Below, piece by piece: positions 53,371 through 62,445 of a stretch of 64,000 nt of DNA. Source of the DNA: Desulfotomaculum sp. (lineage in GTDB: Bacteria; Bacillota; Desulfotomaculia; Desulfotomaculales; Desulfallaceae); assembly GCA_016841675.1 (NCBI GenBank), contig JAENYQ010000004.1, positions 1 through 64,000 of the forward strand. Direction: 5' to 3'. The first letter of the stretch is position 1. Each line of letters begins with the position of its first letter. The notes beneath the pieces are model-generated. The model was not told the DNA's origin and made no database searches. It saw only the letters and a program-made list of their open reading frames with translations. The translations under genes were made by a program, and so were the position numbers.

Positions 53371-54287
53371 TTTTCCGTCCCGGCACCTCCCTGAGACAGT
53401 ATCTCCGACAGCATCCGATCGGTTTGATGACGAATTCCTTTGTCCGCTGCCATCACCTCCGACATAAGAACGTCATTAACAATTCTACAAAACTTACTGT
53501 CAGCCGAAGAGACTTCCACTCCGGAACTGCGGGCTATGGTGGCAATGCGTATGGAACTGCGCACGGAAACATGGCTGTTAACTTCACATTTATTTCTAAA
53601 AGCACGAACAATGTTAACTATCAAAGATGATTTTTCATTATCCAAGCCTGACTTGGCCGCAGTAATAGTGATTTCTGTTTCACTATCAAACTGATTTATC
53701 TCCATGTTGATCATCCGATCCAGAAGAGCTACCTGGGCCCGGTGCACACCAGCATACTCCTCGGGGTTGCTGGTGAATACGGCACGGAATTCCGGGTGCA
53801 CTCTCAAGTAGTGGTCTTCCCTCTGCCACCCGGGCAGGCTCAGAGTCTTCTCCTCCAGAATGGACAACAACAAGTTGTTAACTTCCGGTCTTGAACGGGT
53901 AAACTCGTCGTATACCAGAACCGTACCATTACGGCAGGCAGCAGCAAGCACACCCTCAACCCACTGGTAATAAAGAGATTCTTCCATTTCTTGTACTGTA
54001 TGGATGTAATTGTCAACTTTAGTTTTTTTCCTGTAGCCATAATTGCCGCCCACAAGCTTACTGGATGTTATTTCATCGTTACCGTGCAGCAATACCACCG
54101 GACGACCTATTTTAGAAGCCAGGTACATGGCCATGGTCGTCTTGCCCGTGCCGGCGGGACCACTGAGGTTGACAGGAAAATCGGCATTAATGTACGTCAG
54201 TGCTCGCTCCACTAAGTCGTCAATATAAGGTGTATTTACAAACCCCTTTAGATTGAGGTTCAGTGGTGAAAAATGTTCAATTTTCAT
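53367..54287 (-). CDS. gvpN: Gas-vesicle ATPase GvpN
   Basis: A 306 aa MoxR-like AAA+ ATPase needed for vesicle enlargement. Walker A LSGPAGTGKTTMAMYL (about 41-56), Walker B VLVYDEFTRSRPEVNN (about 123-138), sensor VFTSNPEEYAG. ATG behind GAGGTG. Confidence 0.96.
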   Translation of the reverse strand: MKIEHFSPLNLNLKGFVNTPYIDDLVERALTYINADFPVNLSGPAGTGKTTMAMYLASKIGRPVVLLHGNDEITSSKLVGGNYGYRKKTKVDNYIHTVQEMEESLYYQWVEGVLAAACRNGTVLVYDEFTRSRPEVNNLLLSILEEKTLSLPGWQREDHYLRVHPEFRAVFTSNPEEYAGVHRAQVALLDRMINMEINQFDSETEITITAAKSGLDNEKSSLIVNIVRAFRNKCEVNSHVSVRSSIRIATIARSSGVEVSSADSKFCRIVNDVLMSEVMAADKGIRHQTDRMLSEILSQGGAGTEK

Positions 54288-54364
54288 GGTTACACCTCGG
54301 CAGTAACAAATTTAGCCCAAAAAAATTCCTCAGCAACTTATACTGAGTAATCATCAATAGTAAC

Positions 54365-54631
54365 TTAATCAGTATTGATACTGGTGGAATTTCTTTCTCG
54401 CATGGATTTCCTCTCGAAGGCCGTTATTTCCAGATTATCATCAATGAACACTTCGTACAGAGCCAACAGGTCATCCCTGGCCCTTTTGCGCATATATTCA
54501 ACTTCTTCGGCCACTTCGATTTGCACCTTCCAGGAGTCATCCTCACGCGATACGCCTACCACAACGCCAGGCTTTTGCAGCACATCTTTGAAAAACTGTT
54601 CCGCTGTGGCAACCACCTCAATTATCTTCAA
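54365..54631 (-). CDS. gvpO: Gas-vesicle protein GvpO
   Basis: An 88 aa GvpO-family protein: TAEQFFKDVLQKPGVVVGVS, SWKVQIEVAEEVEYMRKRAR and DLLALYEVFIDDNLEITAFE. TTG start behind GAGGGCGGC. GvpO affects vesicle formation or expression in other groups. Confidence 0.85.
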   Translation of the reverse strand: MKIIEVVATAEQFFKDVLQKPGVVVGVSREDDSWKVQIEVAEEVEYMRKRARDDLLALYEVFIDDNLEITAFERKSMRERNSTSINTD

Positions 54632-54662
54632 GCCGCCCTCACCCCATATTTAATGGTCTTTT

Positions 54663-54953
54663 TTAGTTTGAACGTATTTTGTTCAAGGCCTGCAAGGTTT
54701 TCTCCCAGCTTTTTCCGGCTTGTTCCCTGTCCCGGGAGATTTCATCCAGCAGCCTGCTTACCTCTTTGGTTCGGTTTGAGCGGGCCTCATGCAATCTATC
54801 CCACATATCCCTGGCAACTTCTTCTCTCCTGGCGGCTACCTGCCCCAGGTAATCCTGCACATAATACCGCAGTTCTTCCCGGTATTTACGCCTGTCTTCA
54901 CAATCTTTAACCAGCTTATCTCCGAGTGATTGAAAATCATTAGTTAGAGACAT
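54663..54953 (-). CDS. Coiled-coil gas-vesicle-associated protein
   Basis: A 96 aa charged, helical protein (LGDKLVKDCEDRRKYREELR ... AARREEVARDMWDRLHEARS) with a strong coiled-coil pattern. Between gvpA and gvpO. It resembles small GvpP/Q/T-type accessory proteins by form, not by clear match. ATG behind GGAGG. Confidence 0.65.
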   Translation of the reverse strand: MSLTNDFQSLGDKLVKDCEDRRKYREELRYYVQDYLGQVAARREEVARDMWDRLHEARSNRTKEVSRLLDEISRDREQAGKSWEKTLQALNKIRSN

Positions 54954-55030
54954 GTTTTATACCTCCAAAAGTGTTTCAATAAAATAGTTGCTTGAGGCAT
55001 GCTTGGCATGCCCCAAACAATTACCAGAGG

Positions 55031-55282
55031 TTAATGCGCAGCTACAGCCTCACGATGATGGTCAAATGGCTCCCGACCTTTGTGAGGAACCGTAAGACCA
55101 ACGGCTTCAGCGTACTTCAGCCATGTTTCGACGCTGGCGATTACCACCCGGGCTTCAATGGCGAGCAGCTCAATACCGACCAGGGCTACCCTTACGAAAG
55201 CATCAATAACAATACCTTTCTCCAGTATCCGATCCACCACTTCGGCCAGGCTGGAAGCATCAATATCCTTCTTAATGGCCAC
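55031..55282 (-). CDS. gvpA: Major gas-vesicle shell protein GvpA
   Basis: The 83 aa main structural protein: [52 protein letters not shown], an almost canonical GvpA. A histidine-containing tail ([18 protein letters not shown]) follows. GTG start behind GGGGG. First gene of the cluster. Confidence 0.97.
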   Translation of the reverse strand: MAIKKDIDASSLAEVVDRILEKGIVIDAFVRVALVGIELLAIEARVVIASVETWLKYAEAVGLTVPHKGREPFDHHREAVAAH

Positions 55283-55508
55283 CTTAATGTCCCCCTTTTA
55301 TAGTTTATTAACTTACTGAAGAATTGTTCTTCATAAGCATAATATGCAGCAGCAACAATTGTAATCACATGATTTCAGAAAAAAATTTAATGAATATCAA
55401 ATTGCTCAGCAAATTATTCACAAATGAACATCTGTTTCAGATTCGTTGGTCCAACGGGTTTCGTTATTCTAAATGCCAACTTGATATTCGTTAAAGATTT
55501 TGATGCTA
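55283..55508 (-). other. gvpA leader / promoter region
   Basis: A 226-bp AT-rich stretch before gvpA should hold the main gvp promoter. The minus strand has TTACAA then 14 bases then TATTAT near 55345-55375, a poor sigma-A match (short spacer). No terminator is seen after the twin gene, so read-through is possible. Confidence 0.3.
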
Positions 55509-55937
55509 TTACAACACGAAAGCATCAATGGAACTGATGGGAATGAACACTTGATCGCCCGCTACGAAGGGCCTTACCGGCTTCCAGGGTCCATCCTGAA
55601 TTATAACAGTCCCTACAGTTACCTGGATTAACACGCCGTCGATAATTCTAATTAATGTGCCCGGTACATAAGAGCCGTCGGCAATGTTATTGGGGAATAC
55701 AACTATGGGCGAACCAATCAACTTTTTGCCTGTGGCGTTTAGCATATCAGCATGCATTACAGTTGCCTCCCTATAATTATCAGTATTTCTCATTTGAGAT
55801 ACCACGGACGCATCGTTATCTCCCTGGTCAATAAAAATACTCCTTGAAACAGATTCTCCACGGTAATCCTGTTCATTTCTGGCGAGGTCATCCCCGCCCC
55901 TGGCATCTTCCACTCCACGGGTTAAATCGGTTGCCAT
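55509..55937 (-). CDS. Twin protein A, unknown family
   Basis: A 142 aa protein. The first ~60 residues are polar and charged (TRGVEDARGGDDLARNEQDY). The last ~80 (IGSPIVVFPNNIADGSYVPG, TLIRIIDGVLIQVTVGTVII, KPVRPFVAGDQVFIPISSID) are nearly the same as the next gene and look like a small beta barrel. No cysteines, no signal peptide. ATG behind GAAGGAG. Family unknown; next to gvpA. Confidence 0.75.
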   Translation of the reverse strand: MATDLTRGVEDARGGDDLARNEQDYRGESVSRSIFIDQGDNDASVVSQMRNTDNYREATVMHADMLNATGKKLIGSPIVVFPNNIADGSYVPGTLIRIIDGVLIQVTVGTVIIQDGPWKPVRPFVAGDQVFIPISSIDAFVL

Positions 55938-55957
55938 ATTATCACTCCTTCCTGTGA

Positions 55958-56209
55958 TTAAACGAAAGCATCAATTGACCGGATAGGAATGAACACCTGG
56001 TCTCCCGCTACAAAGGGCCTCACAGGTTTCCAGGCCCCGTCCTGAATCGTGACGGTTCCTACTGCTACCTGGATCAGCAGATCGCCGATGATTCTCACAA
56101 TGGTACCCGGCACATAAGAACCGCCGGCAATAGTGTTGGGAAAAACTACAATTGACGACCCTACTTTTTTACTAGCAAGTGTTATAATGTTGTAGCTTTC
56201 ATGACTCAT
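55958..56209 (-). CDS. Twin protein B, unknown family
   Basis: An 83 aa protein that is only the beta-rich domain of twin A (VGSSIVVFPNTIAGGSYVPG, TIVRIIGDLLIQVAVGTVTI, KPVRPFVAGDQVFIPIRSID). ATG 56209 follows GGGAGG; an upstream ATG at 56245 is less likely. 20 bp upstream of twin A. Confidence 0.75.
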   Translation of the reverse strand: MSHESYNIITLASKKVGSSIVVFPNTIAGGSYVPGTIVRIIGDLLIQVAVGTVTIQDGAWKPVRPFVAGDQVFIPIRSIDAFV

Positions 56210-56367
56210 GCCAATTAAAACCTCCCTTGGTATTTTATGGTCCATAATATGCTGGATACTCTTATTTGTTACTTGGTCAATAACTAATATTGAAATTTCT
56301 CGTCAATCATTGGTAATTATTCATATAATAATCTAACTTAATAAAGAAAACAGATGGGAGTGTAAGT

Positions 56368-57618
56368 ATGCAAAGGATAGTTCTTGACCCGGGGCACGGT
56401 GGAGAGGACCCCGGTGCTGTAAGCGGGCAATACCGTGAAAAACATTTTAACCTGCAGGTAGCCGGGGCAGCCGCCCGGTATATTAACGAACGCTATTCAG
56501 CGGCGGTACACTTAACCAGGATCACCGATATCACCGCCGGGCTTGGCGAAAGAGCAGCATACGCTAACGAACTACGGGCCAATTTATTTGTATCACTGCA
56601 CACCAACGCCGGCGGGGGAACTGGTTTTGAGAGCTATGTATATACCAGCGCCGCCAGCGGAACCCAGGTATACAGGGACCGGCTGCACGATTACGTGGCC
56701 AGGTTTTATGCACTCCACGGCATCCGTGACCGGGGCAAAAAGAAAGCTAATTTTTTGGTTTTACGTGAAACAAATATGTCAGCCGTATTACTGGAAAACC
56801 TTTTTATCGACAATAACAACGACCTGGCACTGCTGAACCGGCCTGATTTTATACAACAACTTAGTGAGTATATCAGCGAAGGTATAGCACAGACCCTTGG
56901 CCTAGATAAAAGAATTGAAGGCACCGGAATTGTTCCCGCCCGGGCGGTAACCACAACAGAACCCGACCAGGCCAGGCAGTTTTTAAAGGCCAAGAACCCT
57001 GCCGCACCGGATTATATAGATATCTACGTTAAAATGGGAGGAATTTACCGTATCAGGTGGGACGCTGTTTTCGCCCAATCCTGCAAGGAGACGGGCTTTT
57101 GGAAATTTGGCGGTCTGGTCCGGCCTGAGCAGTATAATTTTGCCGGGTTGGGATCCTTTGACGGCAACGAAGGCGCCTCTTTCAAAACGCCCGAGGATGG
57201 CATAGAAGCACAATTCCAACACTGGCACGTTTACTTCCACGGGGGCAAACTTCCCACGGGCAGGCCGGAACTTGACGCACGGCGCAATGCGGCACTTTCC
57301 ACGGGCTGGGGCGGTAAACTCAACTATGTTGAGGAGTTGGGGGGTAAGTGGGCACCTGCGCCGGATTACGGCATCAGTATAGTCCGGGATTATATGGCGC
57401 CTTTTGTAGACGGCATCTCTGCAGTTCTCCAGCCTGGACCAGTGCCGGAACCGCAACCCGAGCCCGATCCGGGTGACAACGGCGGTGGGTGGAACCCGGC
57501 TGCCGAGATAGCCCGGCTGCAAAAAGACGGATTCGTGGTTAACGACCACGCACCTGACTCATTTGTCACGTGGGGAGAATTCGCCACTGTACTCAACAGG
57601 TTAAGAGACCAATCATAG
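56368..57618 (+). CDS. N-acetylmuramoyl-L-alanine amidase with glucosaminidase-like domain
   Basis: A 416 aa cell-wall hydrolase. Amidase_3 domain at about 1-185 (IVLDPGHGGEDPGAVSG; LFVSLHTNAGGG; VLLENLFIDNNND with zinc ligands). A second domain at about 215-355 (RIRWDAVFAQSCKETGFWKF, YNFAGLGSFDG) resembles glucosaminidase/lysozyme type. Pro/Glu linker, short end motif. No signal peptide is seen. ATG behind GGGAG. Divergent from twin B. Confidence 0.9.
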   Translation: MQRIVLDPGHGGEDPGAVSGQYREKHFNLQVAGAAARYINERYSAAVHLTRITDITAGLGERAAYANELRANLFVSLHTNAGGGTGFESYVYTSAASGTQVYRDRLHDYVARFYALHGIRDRGKKKANFLVLRETNMSAVLLENLFIDNNNDLALLNRPDFIQQLSEYISEGIAQTLGLDKRIEGTGIVPARAVTTTEPDQARQFLKAKNPAAPDYIDIYVKMGGIYRIRWDAVFAQSCKETGFWKFGGLVRPEQYNFAGLGSFDGNEGASFKTPEDGIEAQFQHWHVYFHGGKLPTGRPELDARRNAALSTGWGGKLNYVEELGGKWAPAPDYGISIVRDYMAPFVDGISAVLQPGPVPEPQPEPDPGDNGGGWNPAAEIARLQKDGFVVNDHAPDSFVTWGEFATVLNRLRDQS

Positions 57619-57772
57619 TTCTTCAAAACATATTGGCCCGGGCGTATATTATGTACGCCCGGGGTTAATTATTGGGTATATTTTCCGCTTTTCATAAAAT
57701 CGGCTTATCATGGGCGCTTACTTTCACACTTTGTTGGCTGTTGAATAGGATATATCAACAACCAAGTGTTGA

Positions 57773-58423
57773 ATGGGCAGGTGGCAAAAAGAAAGGAGGG
57801 GAAAGAATAACAAAGTGACCAGGCAAGAAATTTTTTACGTGGTGTCCCTGGCCTGCCTGGGTTTATTCATATTACTGGGTATCTACATCTGGAAAGGCAG
57901 TGCTGTTACCCCCGGCGAAACTGAGTATATCGCCAGCCAGGCCGATGACCTGGCTGATCAAGGGGAGAGCAAACCGCAGCCTCAGCAGGAATCAAAAGGC
58001 AGCGGTTCAGACACGGCGGCGACAACAACAGCTAACCAGGCAACTCCAACAGCGCCCAGCGCCGTATCCAGCAGCACGCCAAAAAACACCGCTTCGACCA
58101 CGACCCTTTCGGCGGAGCAAAGTCAAGCACCAAAAGCAACACCCACGGCTAATAACAGTATTATTGTCCCGGGCTGCAAAGTTGGGGATATTATAACGCT
58201 AGGCGACGTCGAAATGGTGGTAACCAAGGCAACAAGCACGCACAAGGTTATAGACATCACCATCACGGGCAATACCTCCGGCCAGCCGCCCAAACTCGTT
58301 TTGGTAGATCAAAACCGAATTATTTATGAAATACCCGCCGATGTGGATATCAATGTGGACGTGACAGAGAAAGCAGCCATAGAAAAATCCCCGCTGTTCA
58401 ATGCCAGCCAAAACAAGAATTAA
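57773..58423 (+). CDS. Membrane-anchored protein, unknown
   Basis: A 216 aa protein: one membrane helix (FYVVSLACLGLFILLGIYIW, about 21-40), a low-complexity Ser/Thr/Ala/Gln/Pro linker (about 60-130), and a small beta-rich domain (IIVPGCKVGDIITLGDVEMV ... DITITGNTSGQPPKLVLVDQ). ATG 57773 or GTG 57815, unclear. Outer face likely. Family unknown. Confidence 0.65.
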   Translation: MGRWQKERRGKNNKVTRQEIFYVVSLACLGLFILLGIYIWKGSAVTPGETEYIASQADDLADQGESKPQPQQESKGSGSDTAATTTANQATPTAPSAVSSSTPKNTASTTTLSAEQSQAPKATPTANNSIIVPGCKVGDIITLGDVEMVVTKATSTHKVIDITITGNTSGQPPKLVLVDQNRIIYEIPADVDINVDVTEKAAIEKSPLFNASQNKN

Positions 58424-58448
58424 AGCCGGTTAAAACCGGCTTTTTCTT
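58424..58448 (+). terminator. Terminator after the anchored protein
   Basis: AGCCGGTT aa AACCGGCT followed by TTTTCTTATT. Confidence 0.9.
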
Positions 58449-58458
58449 ATTTCAACTT

Positions 58459-59568
58459 CTACACCTTGCTCAGCGCTTCGTCGAGCACCTGGCTCACGTA
58501 ATCCACCTGTTGTTCAGTAAGCCGGTTAAAAAACGGCAGCGCCAGGGTGGACGAAGCGGCCATCTCGGTGTTGGGGTAACATCCTTCACGGTAATGAAAC
58601 AGCTGCCGGTAAAAAGGCTGCAGATGGATGGGCGTAAAGTACGGCCTGCAGTCAATGCCGTTATCTTGCAGGTAATGCATTACCCGGTCCCGGTTTATCC
58701 CCTGTTCCAGGCGGATAACGTAAACAAACCAGCTCATTCGGACCCCCGGAAGAACCCGGGGTAGAATAACCCCTTTCAGTCCGCCCAGTTTGGCGTGGTA
58801 GGAACGGGCCACCGCTTCCCGCCTGTCCAGGATCTCATCTATCTTTCTCACCTGGGCCACCCCAAGGGCAGCGCTAAGTTCATCAAGGCGGTAATTATAT
58901 CCCAAGCGTTCATGGTGCAGCCATAGATTATTCATGCTTCTGCCCTGGTTGCGCATGCTCCTAAACAGGCCGGCCAATTCCCGGTTGTTAGTAGCAATTA
59001 CTCCGCCTTCACCGGTGGTTATTTGCTTGTTGGGGTAAAAAGCGAATACCCCCGCATTGCCCATAGTCCCGGCTTTTTTGCCATTGTAGAGTGAACCGAT
59101 GGCTTCACAGGCGTCTTCAATTACAGCCAGGCCGTATTTTGCGGCAATGTCCGTTAAGGCATCCATGTCAACCGGGTGGCCAAATGCGTGCACCGGCAGT
59201 ATTGCCTTTGTTTTAGCCGTAATTAACGACTCCACTTGCATTGGGTCTATGTTGAGGGTCTCGGTTTCGATATCGGCAAACACCGGCCGGGCCCGCTCGT
59301 ACAAGACACAGTTGCTGGAGGCGACAAAACTAAAGGGCGTGGTGATAACCTCGTCGCCCTCGCCTATTCCCAGGGCACTCACTGCCAGGTGCAGCCCGGC
59401 GGTGCCACTGCTTACCGCCACTGCGTCCCCAACCCCCAGGTAAGCGGCTACCATCTGCTCAAACCTCTCTACCATGGAGCCGATGCTCAAAATGCCACTG
59501 TCCAATACCCGACTGACCAGTTCATGTTCCTCTGGTCCGATATCCGGAGACGAAAGAGGTACCTTCAT
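58459..59568 (-). CDS. DegT/DnrJ/EryC1/StrS aminotransferase (sugar)
   Basis: A 369 aa PLP enzyme that aminates a keto-sugar nucleotide. PLP lysine in AFYPNKQITTGEGGVI (about 176-191), DACEAIGSLYNGKKAGTMG, conserved C-terminal fold. 87 bp after the next aminotransferase gene. Substrate unknown; with WbpE-like neighbour it fits surface-sugar synthesis. Confidence 0.92.
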   Translation of the reverse strand: MKVPLSSPDIGPEEHELVSRVLDSGILSIGSMVERFEQMVAAYLGVGDAVAVSSGTAGLHLAVSALGIGEGDEVITTPFSFVASSNCVLYERARPVFADIETETLNIDPMQVESLITAKTKAILPVHAFGHPVDMDALTDIAAKYGLAVIEDACEAIGSLYNGKKAGTMGNAGVFAFYPNKQITTGEGGVIATNNRELAGLFRSMRNQGRSMNNLWLHHERLGYNYRLDELSAALGVAQVRKIDEILDRREAVARSYHAKLGGLKGVILPRVLPGVRMSWFVYVIRLEQGINRDRVMHYLQDNGIDCRPYFTPIHLQPFYRQLFHYREGCYPNTEMAASSTLALPFFNRLTEQQVDYVSQVLDEALSKV

Positions 59569-59654
59569 TTTTTAACATCCTTCTTTGTATTTAAGTTTTT
59601 GTTACTATTCAGTAGTCAAAAATACAAAATACTTCACGATAAAAAACCGTTCTC

Positions 59655-60785
59655 TCATTCTGACTCCTGACCTCTAACTCCTGACTCCTGAGCAGCCACA
59701 TCCCGCACCAGTTGGACAATTTTTTCAATCTCTGCAGACGAAAGCCCGGGATGCAGAGGTATGGCCAGCACTTCCGCGGCAGCCCTTTCCGCCTCCGGCA
59801 AGTCGCCTGCTTTATATCCCAAGTGCTTGTAGGCCTTCTGCAGATGCAATGGAATGGGGTAGTATATGCCGCAACCAATCCCGTTTCTTTCCAAATGCGT
59901 CTTGATTATGTCTCTGCAGAGTGATCTGATTACATAGAGATGATAGGTGTGCCTGTTACCCTCCATCGCCAGGGGAATCGCCACTATATCACCAAGCAGT
60001 TGGTCATAATGGCGGGCCAGGGCGTTACGCTGTTCAATCCACCTTTCCAGGTGCTTGAACTTGACCAGTAGTACCGCCGCCTGTAGTTCATCCAGCCTGC
60101 TGTTGTAACCAATTGATTCGTGTACAAACTTACTCGGGCTGCCGTGCGCGCGCAGAATCTCAACCCGGGCCGCCAAACGTTCATCTTGGGTTACCACCAA
60201 GCCACCGTCTCCATATCCGCCAAGGTTCTTGGTGGGGAAAAAACTAAAACACCCTGCGTGTCCCAGCGAGCCCGCCCGGCGGCCTCTGTGCTCCGCGCCC
60301 ATTGCCTGGCAGGCATCTTCAATAACCACCAGGCCGTTTTTGTCTGCCAGGCTTACAACAGCGTCCATGTCCGCCATTTGGCCAAAAACATGTACCGGGA
60401 CAATAGCCCTGGTCTTTACGTTAATCATGGGCTTAATTTTTTCCGGGTCAATATTGCAGGTGCCGGGATCGATATCAACAAACACCGGAGTGGCGCCGGT
60501 ACGGGTTATAGCTCCGGCGGTGGCAAAAAAAGTAAAGGGCGAAGTGATTACCTCGTCCCCGTCCCTAATACCGCAAGCCAATAGAGACAGGAACAGGGCA
60601 TCGGAACCGCTGGCGACTCCAACGCCGTATGACGCTCCGCAGTAACCAGCAATGGTTTTTTCCAACTCCCGCACCCGGGGGCCGAGGATATATCTCCCGG
60701 AGCACAGGCTCTCCGCGACAGCAGCGTTTATATCCTCTCGCAATTCAGAGTACTGACCTCGCAAGTCGAAAAGTTCAATCAGCAT
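59655..60785 (-). CDS. DegT-family sugar aminotransferase, WbpE-like
   Basis: A 376 aa PLP enzyme: DACQAMGAEHRGRRAGSLG, PLP lysine in FFPTKNLGGYGDGG (about 180-193). With the Gfo/Idh gene it matches the WbpB-WbpE pair that makes a 3-amino sugar. The last residues (AAQESGVRGQESE) are encoded by CAGGAGTCAGGAGT-type direct repeats (59660-59700). Start overlaps the preceding stop (TAATG). Confidence 0.92.
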   Translation of the reverse strand: MLIELFDLRGQYSELREDINAAVAESLCSGRYILGPRVRELEKTIAGYCGASYGVGVASGSDALFLSLLACGIRDGDEVITSPFTFFATAGAITRTGATPVFVDIDPGTCNIDPEKIKPMINVKTRAIVPVHVFGQMADMDAVVSLADKNGLVVIEDACQAMGAEHRGRRAGSLGHAGCFSFFPTKNLGGYGDGGLVVTQDERLAARVEILRAHGSPSKFVHESIGYNSRLDELQAAVLLVKFKHLERWIEQRNALARHYDQLLGDIVAIPLAMEGNRHTYHLYVIRSLCRDIIKTHLERNGIGCGIYYPIPLHLQKAYKHLGYKAGDLPEAERAAAEVLAIPLHPGLSSAEIEKIVQLVRDVAAQESGVRGQESE

Positions 60786-61834
60786 TATTTTCCTCCGTTG
60801 ACAGGCAAGGGCATCGGGATGGGTTGACCAGTTTCGGACGACTGATAAATGCCAAGCACCAGTTCCAGCGATTTTCTGCCCTCATGGCCATCCACGGCCG
60901 GTCGGCTGCCCTTTTGCATCGCATTTATCATATCCTGCAGCACTGCCAGGTGTCCGGCGTCATTATGTTCGTCCGTGCCCGCACAAATGTACATGGCCTG
61001 ATCCTTGTCGATAAAATCACAGAAATCCCAGGCCTTTATTTTGCTGCCCTTTTCATCGCTAATTACCACCGTACCTCTTTCCCCGAATACAGCAATAGTC
61101 TCCTCAAGATTACGGGGATAGACAGTGGACGCAGCTTCAATTAAACCCAGCGCACCGCTTTTGAATCTTAGCATCGCCAGACCCACATCCTCGGCATCAA
61201 TGGACCGATAACGGGTGGTGGTTAGTGCTACTACATTATCCACTTCGCCCATTATCCACTGCAGGGCATCGACACTGTGGATTGCCTGGTTCATCAGCAC
61301 GCCCCCACCTTTATCCTTGCTCCTGCGCCAGGGGCGCCTGCTGTAATAATCATCATTACGGTTCCAGCGCACCGTAGCCACCCCATGGCTCAGTTGACCA
61401 AACTTGCCTCCACCAATGGCAAGTTTTAATATCTGCATAGCGGGCTTAAACCGGTTCTGCAGCACCACGGACAGATATACTCCCTCTTTTTCACAGGCGT
61501 TAATCAACCGGTCGGCACTCTCAAGAGACAATGCCATGGGTTTCTCCATCAAGACATGCTTTCCCCGACCCGCAGCCATAATACCCATTGCCGGGTGCAT
61601 TTCGCTGGGGGTACAGATAATAACAACATCCAGGTTTTTTTCTTTCTCCAGCATCTCTTCGTAATGAAGATAACCTCTTATACCGTAAAGGCGGGTGAAG
61701 TTTTCCAGGGCACCGGAGTCAGTATCACAGGCTGCCGCCAATTCCGCACCCGATAATTTGAGAAGCGCCCGGGCATGGTTTCTTGATGCGTGCCCACACC
61801 CAACGATACCGAATCTAATCCCGGCACCGATCAT
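60785..61834 (-). CDS. Gfo/Idh/MocA oxidoreductase, WbpB-like
   Basis: A 349 aa NAD-dependent dehydrogenase: Rossmann GIVGCGHASRNHA (about 9-21), EKPMALSLESADRL, KDKGGGVLMNQAIHSVDALQ with catalytic-type His. Probably oxidises C3 of a UDP-HexNAc. Coupled to Wzz (ATGA) and to the aminotransferase (TAATG). Confidence 0.9.
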   Translation of the reverse strand: MIGAGIRFGIVGCGHASRNHARALLKLSGAELAAACDTDSGALENFTRLYGIRGYLHYEEMLEKEKNLDVVIICTPSEMHPAMGIMAAGRGKHVLMEKPMALSLESADRLINACEKEGVYLSVVLQNRFKPAMQILKLAIGGGKFGQLSHGVATVRWNRNDDYYSRRPWRRSKDKGGGVLMNQAIHSVDALQWIMGEVDNVVALTTTRYRSIDAEDVGLAMLRFKSGALGLIEAASTVYPRNLEETIAVFGERGTVVISDEKGSKIKAWDFCDFIDKDQAMYICAGTDEHNDAGHLAVLQDMINAMQKGSRPAVDGHEGRKSLELVLGIYQSSETGQPIPMPLPVNGGK

Positions 61835-62424
61835 ATCTTGGACACCCGGTATTCCACTACCAGTACCAACAGCACCGAGATTGCCAACCCCGCAGCAGCC
61901 GAAGCGATTACAGCCAGCAAACTATTCGGCCCCGTCGGCTTTGTGGCGGGCAACGCCGGGGTCATCAGCCGCAGGTTATTCATTTTCCATACCTGTATCT
62001 CGTGTTGCTGCAGGATATGAGACAGGGAGTTGGCTATATGGGCTGCCCTTGCCGGGTTAGTGTCTTGAACCACAATCTCTAACAATTCCAAATCCTTTAC
62101 CTTGTGCACTTTTACCATTTGGCCCAGCTTCTCCGCTGTCAGCTCACCATCTAATTCTACGGCCAGTTTTTCCAGTACCGGCTTGCTGGTGGCCAGTTCA
62201 CTGTAAGTCCTGGCCAATTGCCGATACATCATCAGGCTGTTATAATCCATGTTCAATGCACCGGTTGCAGGGTCGTACTGGTTGAGCATCATAACCGCCC
62301 TGGCCTGGTACTTGACGGGTGTGAGCATGCAGGTCACCCCGGCACCCAGTACAGCAAGCATTACGGTAACCAGGACAAAAAACAGCCTTTTATTAATTAC
62401 CTCCATTAAACTCCCATATTCCAA
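61831..62424 (-). CDS. Wzz-type chain-length determinant protein
   Basis: A 197 aa inner-membrane protein with two helices (about 14-34 and 170-192) and an outer loop with MLNQYDPATGALNMDYNSLM and VVQDTNPARAAHIANSLSHI. Controls polysaccharide chain length. Lacks the kinase domain. TTG start behind GAGGTGACG. Confidence 0.88.
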   Translation of the reverse strand: MEYGSLMEVINKRLFFVLVTVMLAVLGAGVTCMLTPVKYQARAVMMLNQYDPATGALNMDYNSLMMYRQLARTYSELATSKPVLEKLAVELDGELTAEKLGQMVKVHKVKDLELLEIVVQDTNPARAAHIANSLSHILQQHEIQVWKMNNLRLMTPALPATKPTGPNSLLAVIASAAAGLAISVLLVLVVEYRVSKI

Positions 62425-62445
62425 ACTACGTCACCTCATTTAGTG

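Noticed and set aside
56983-57549. 188-codon minus-strand frame
   Set aside because: Antisense to the amidase, whose domains are clear; no ribosome site.
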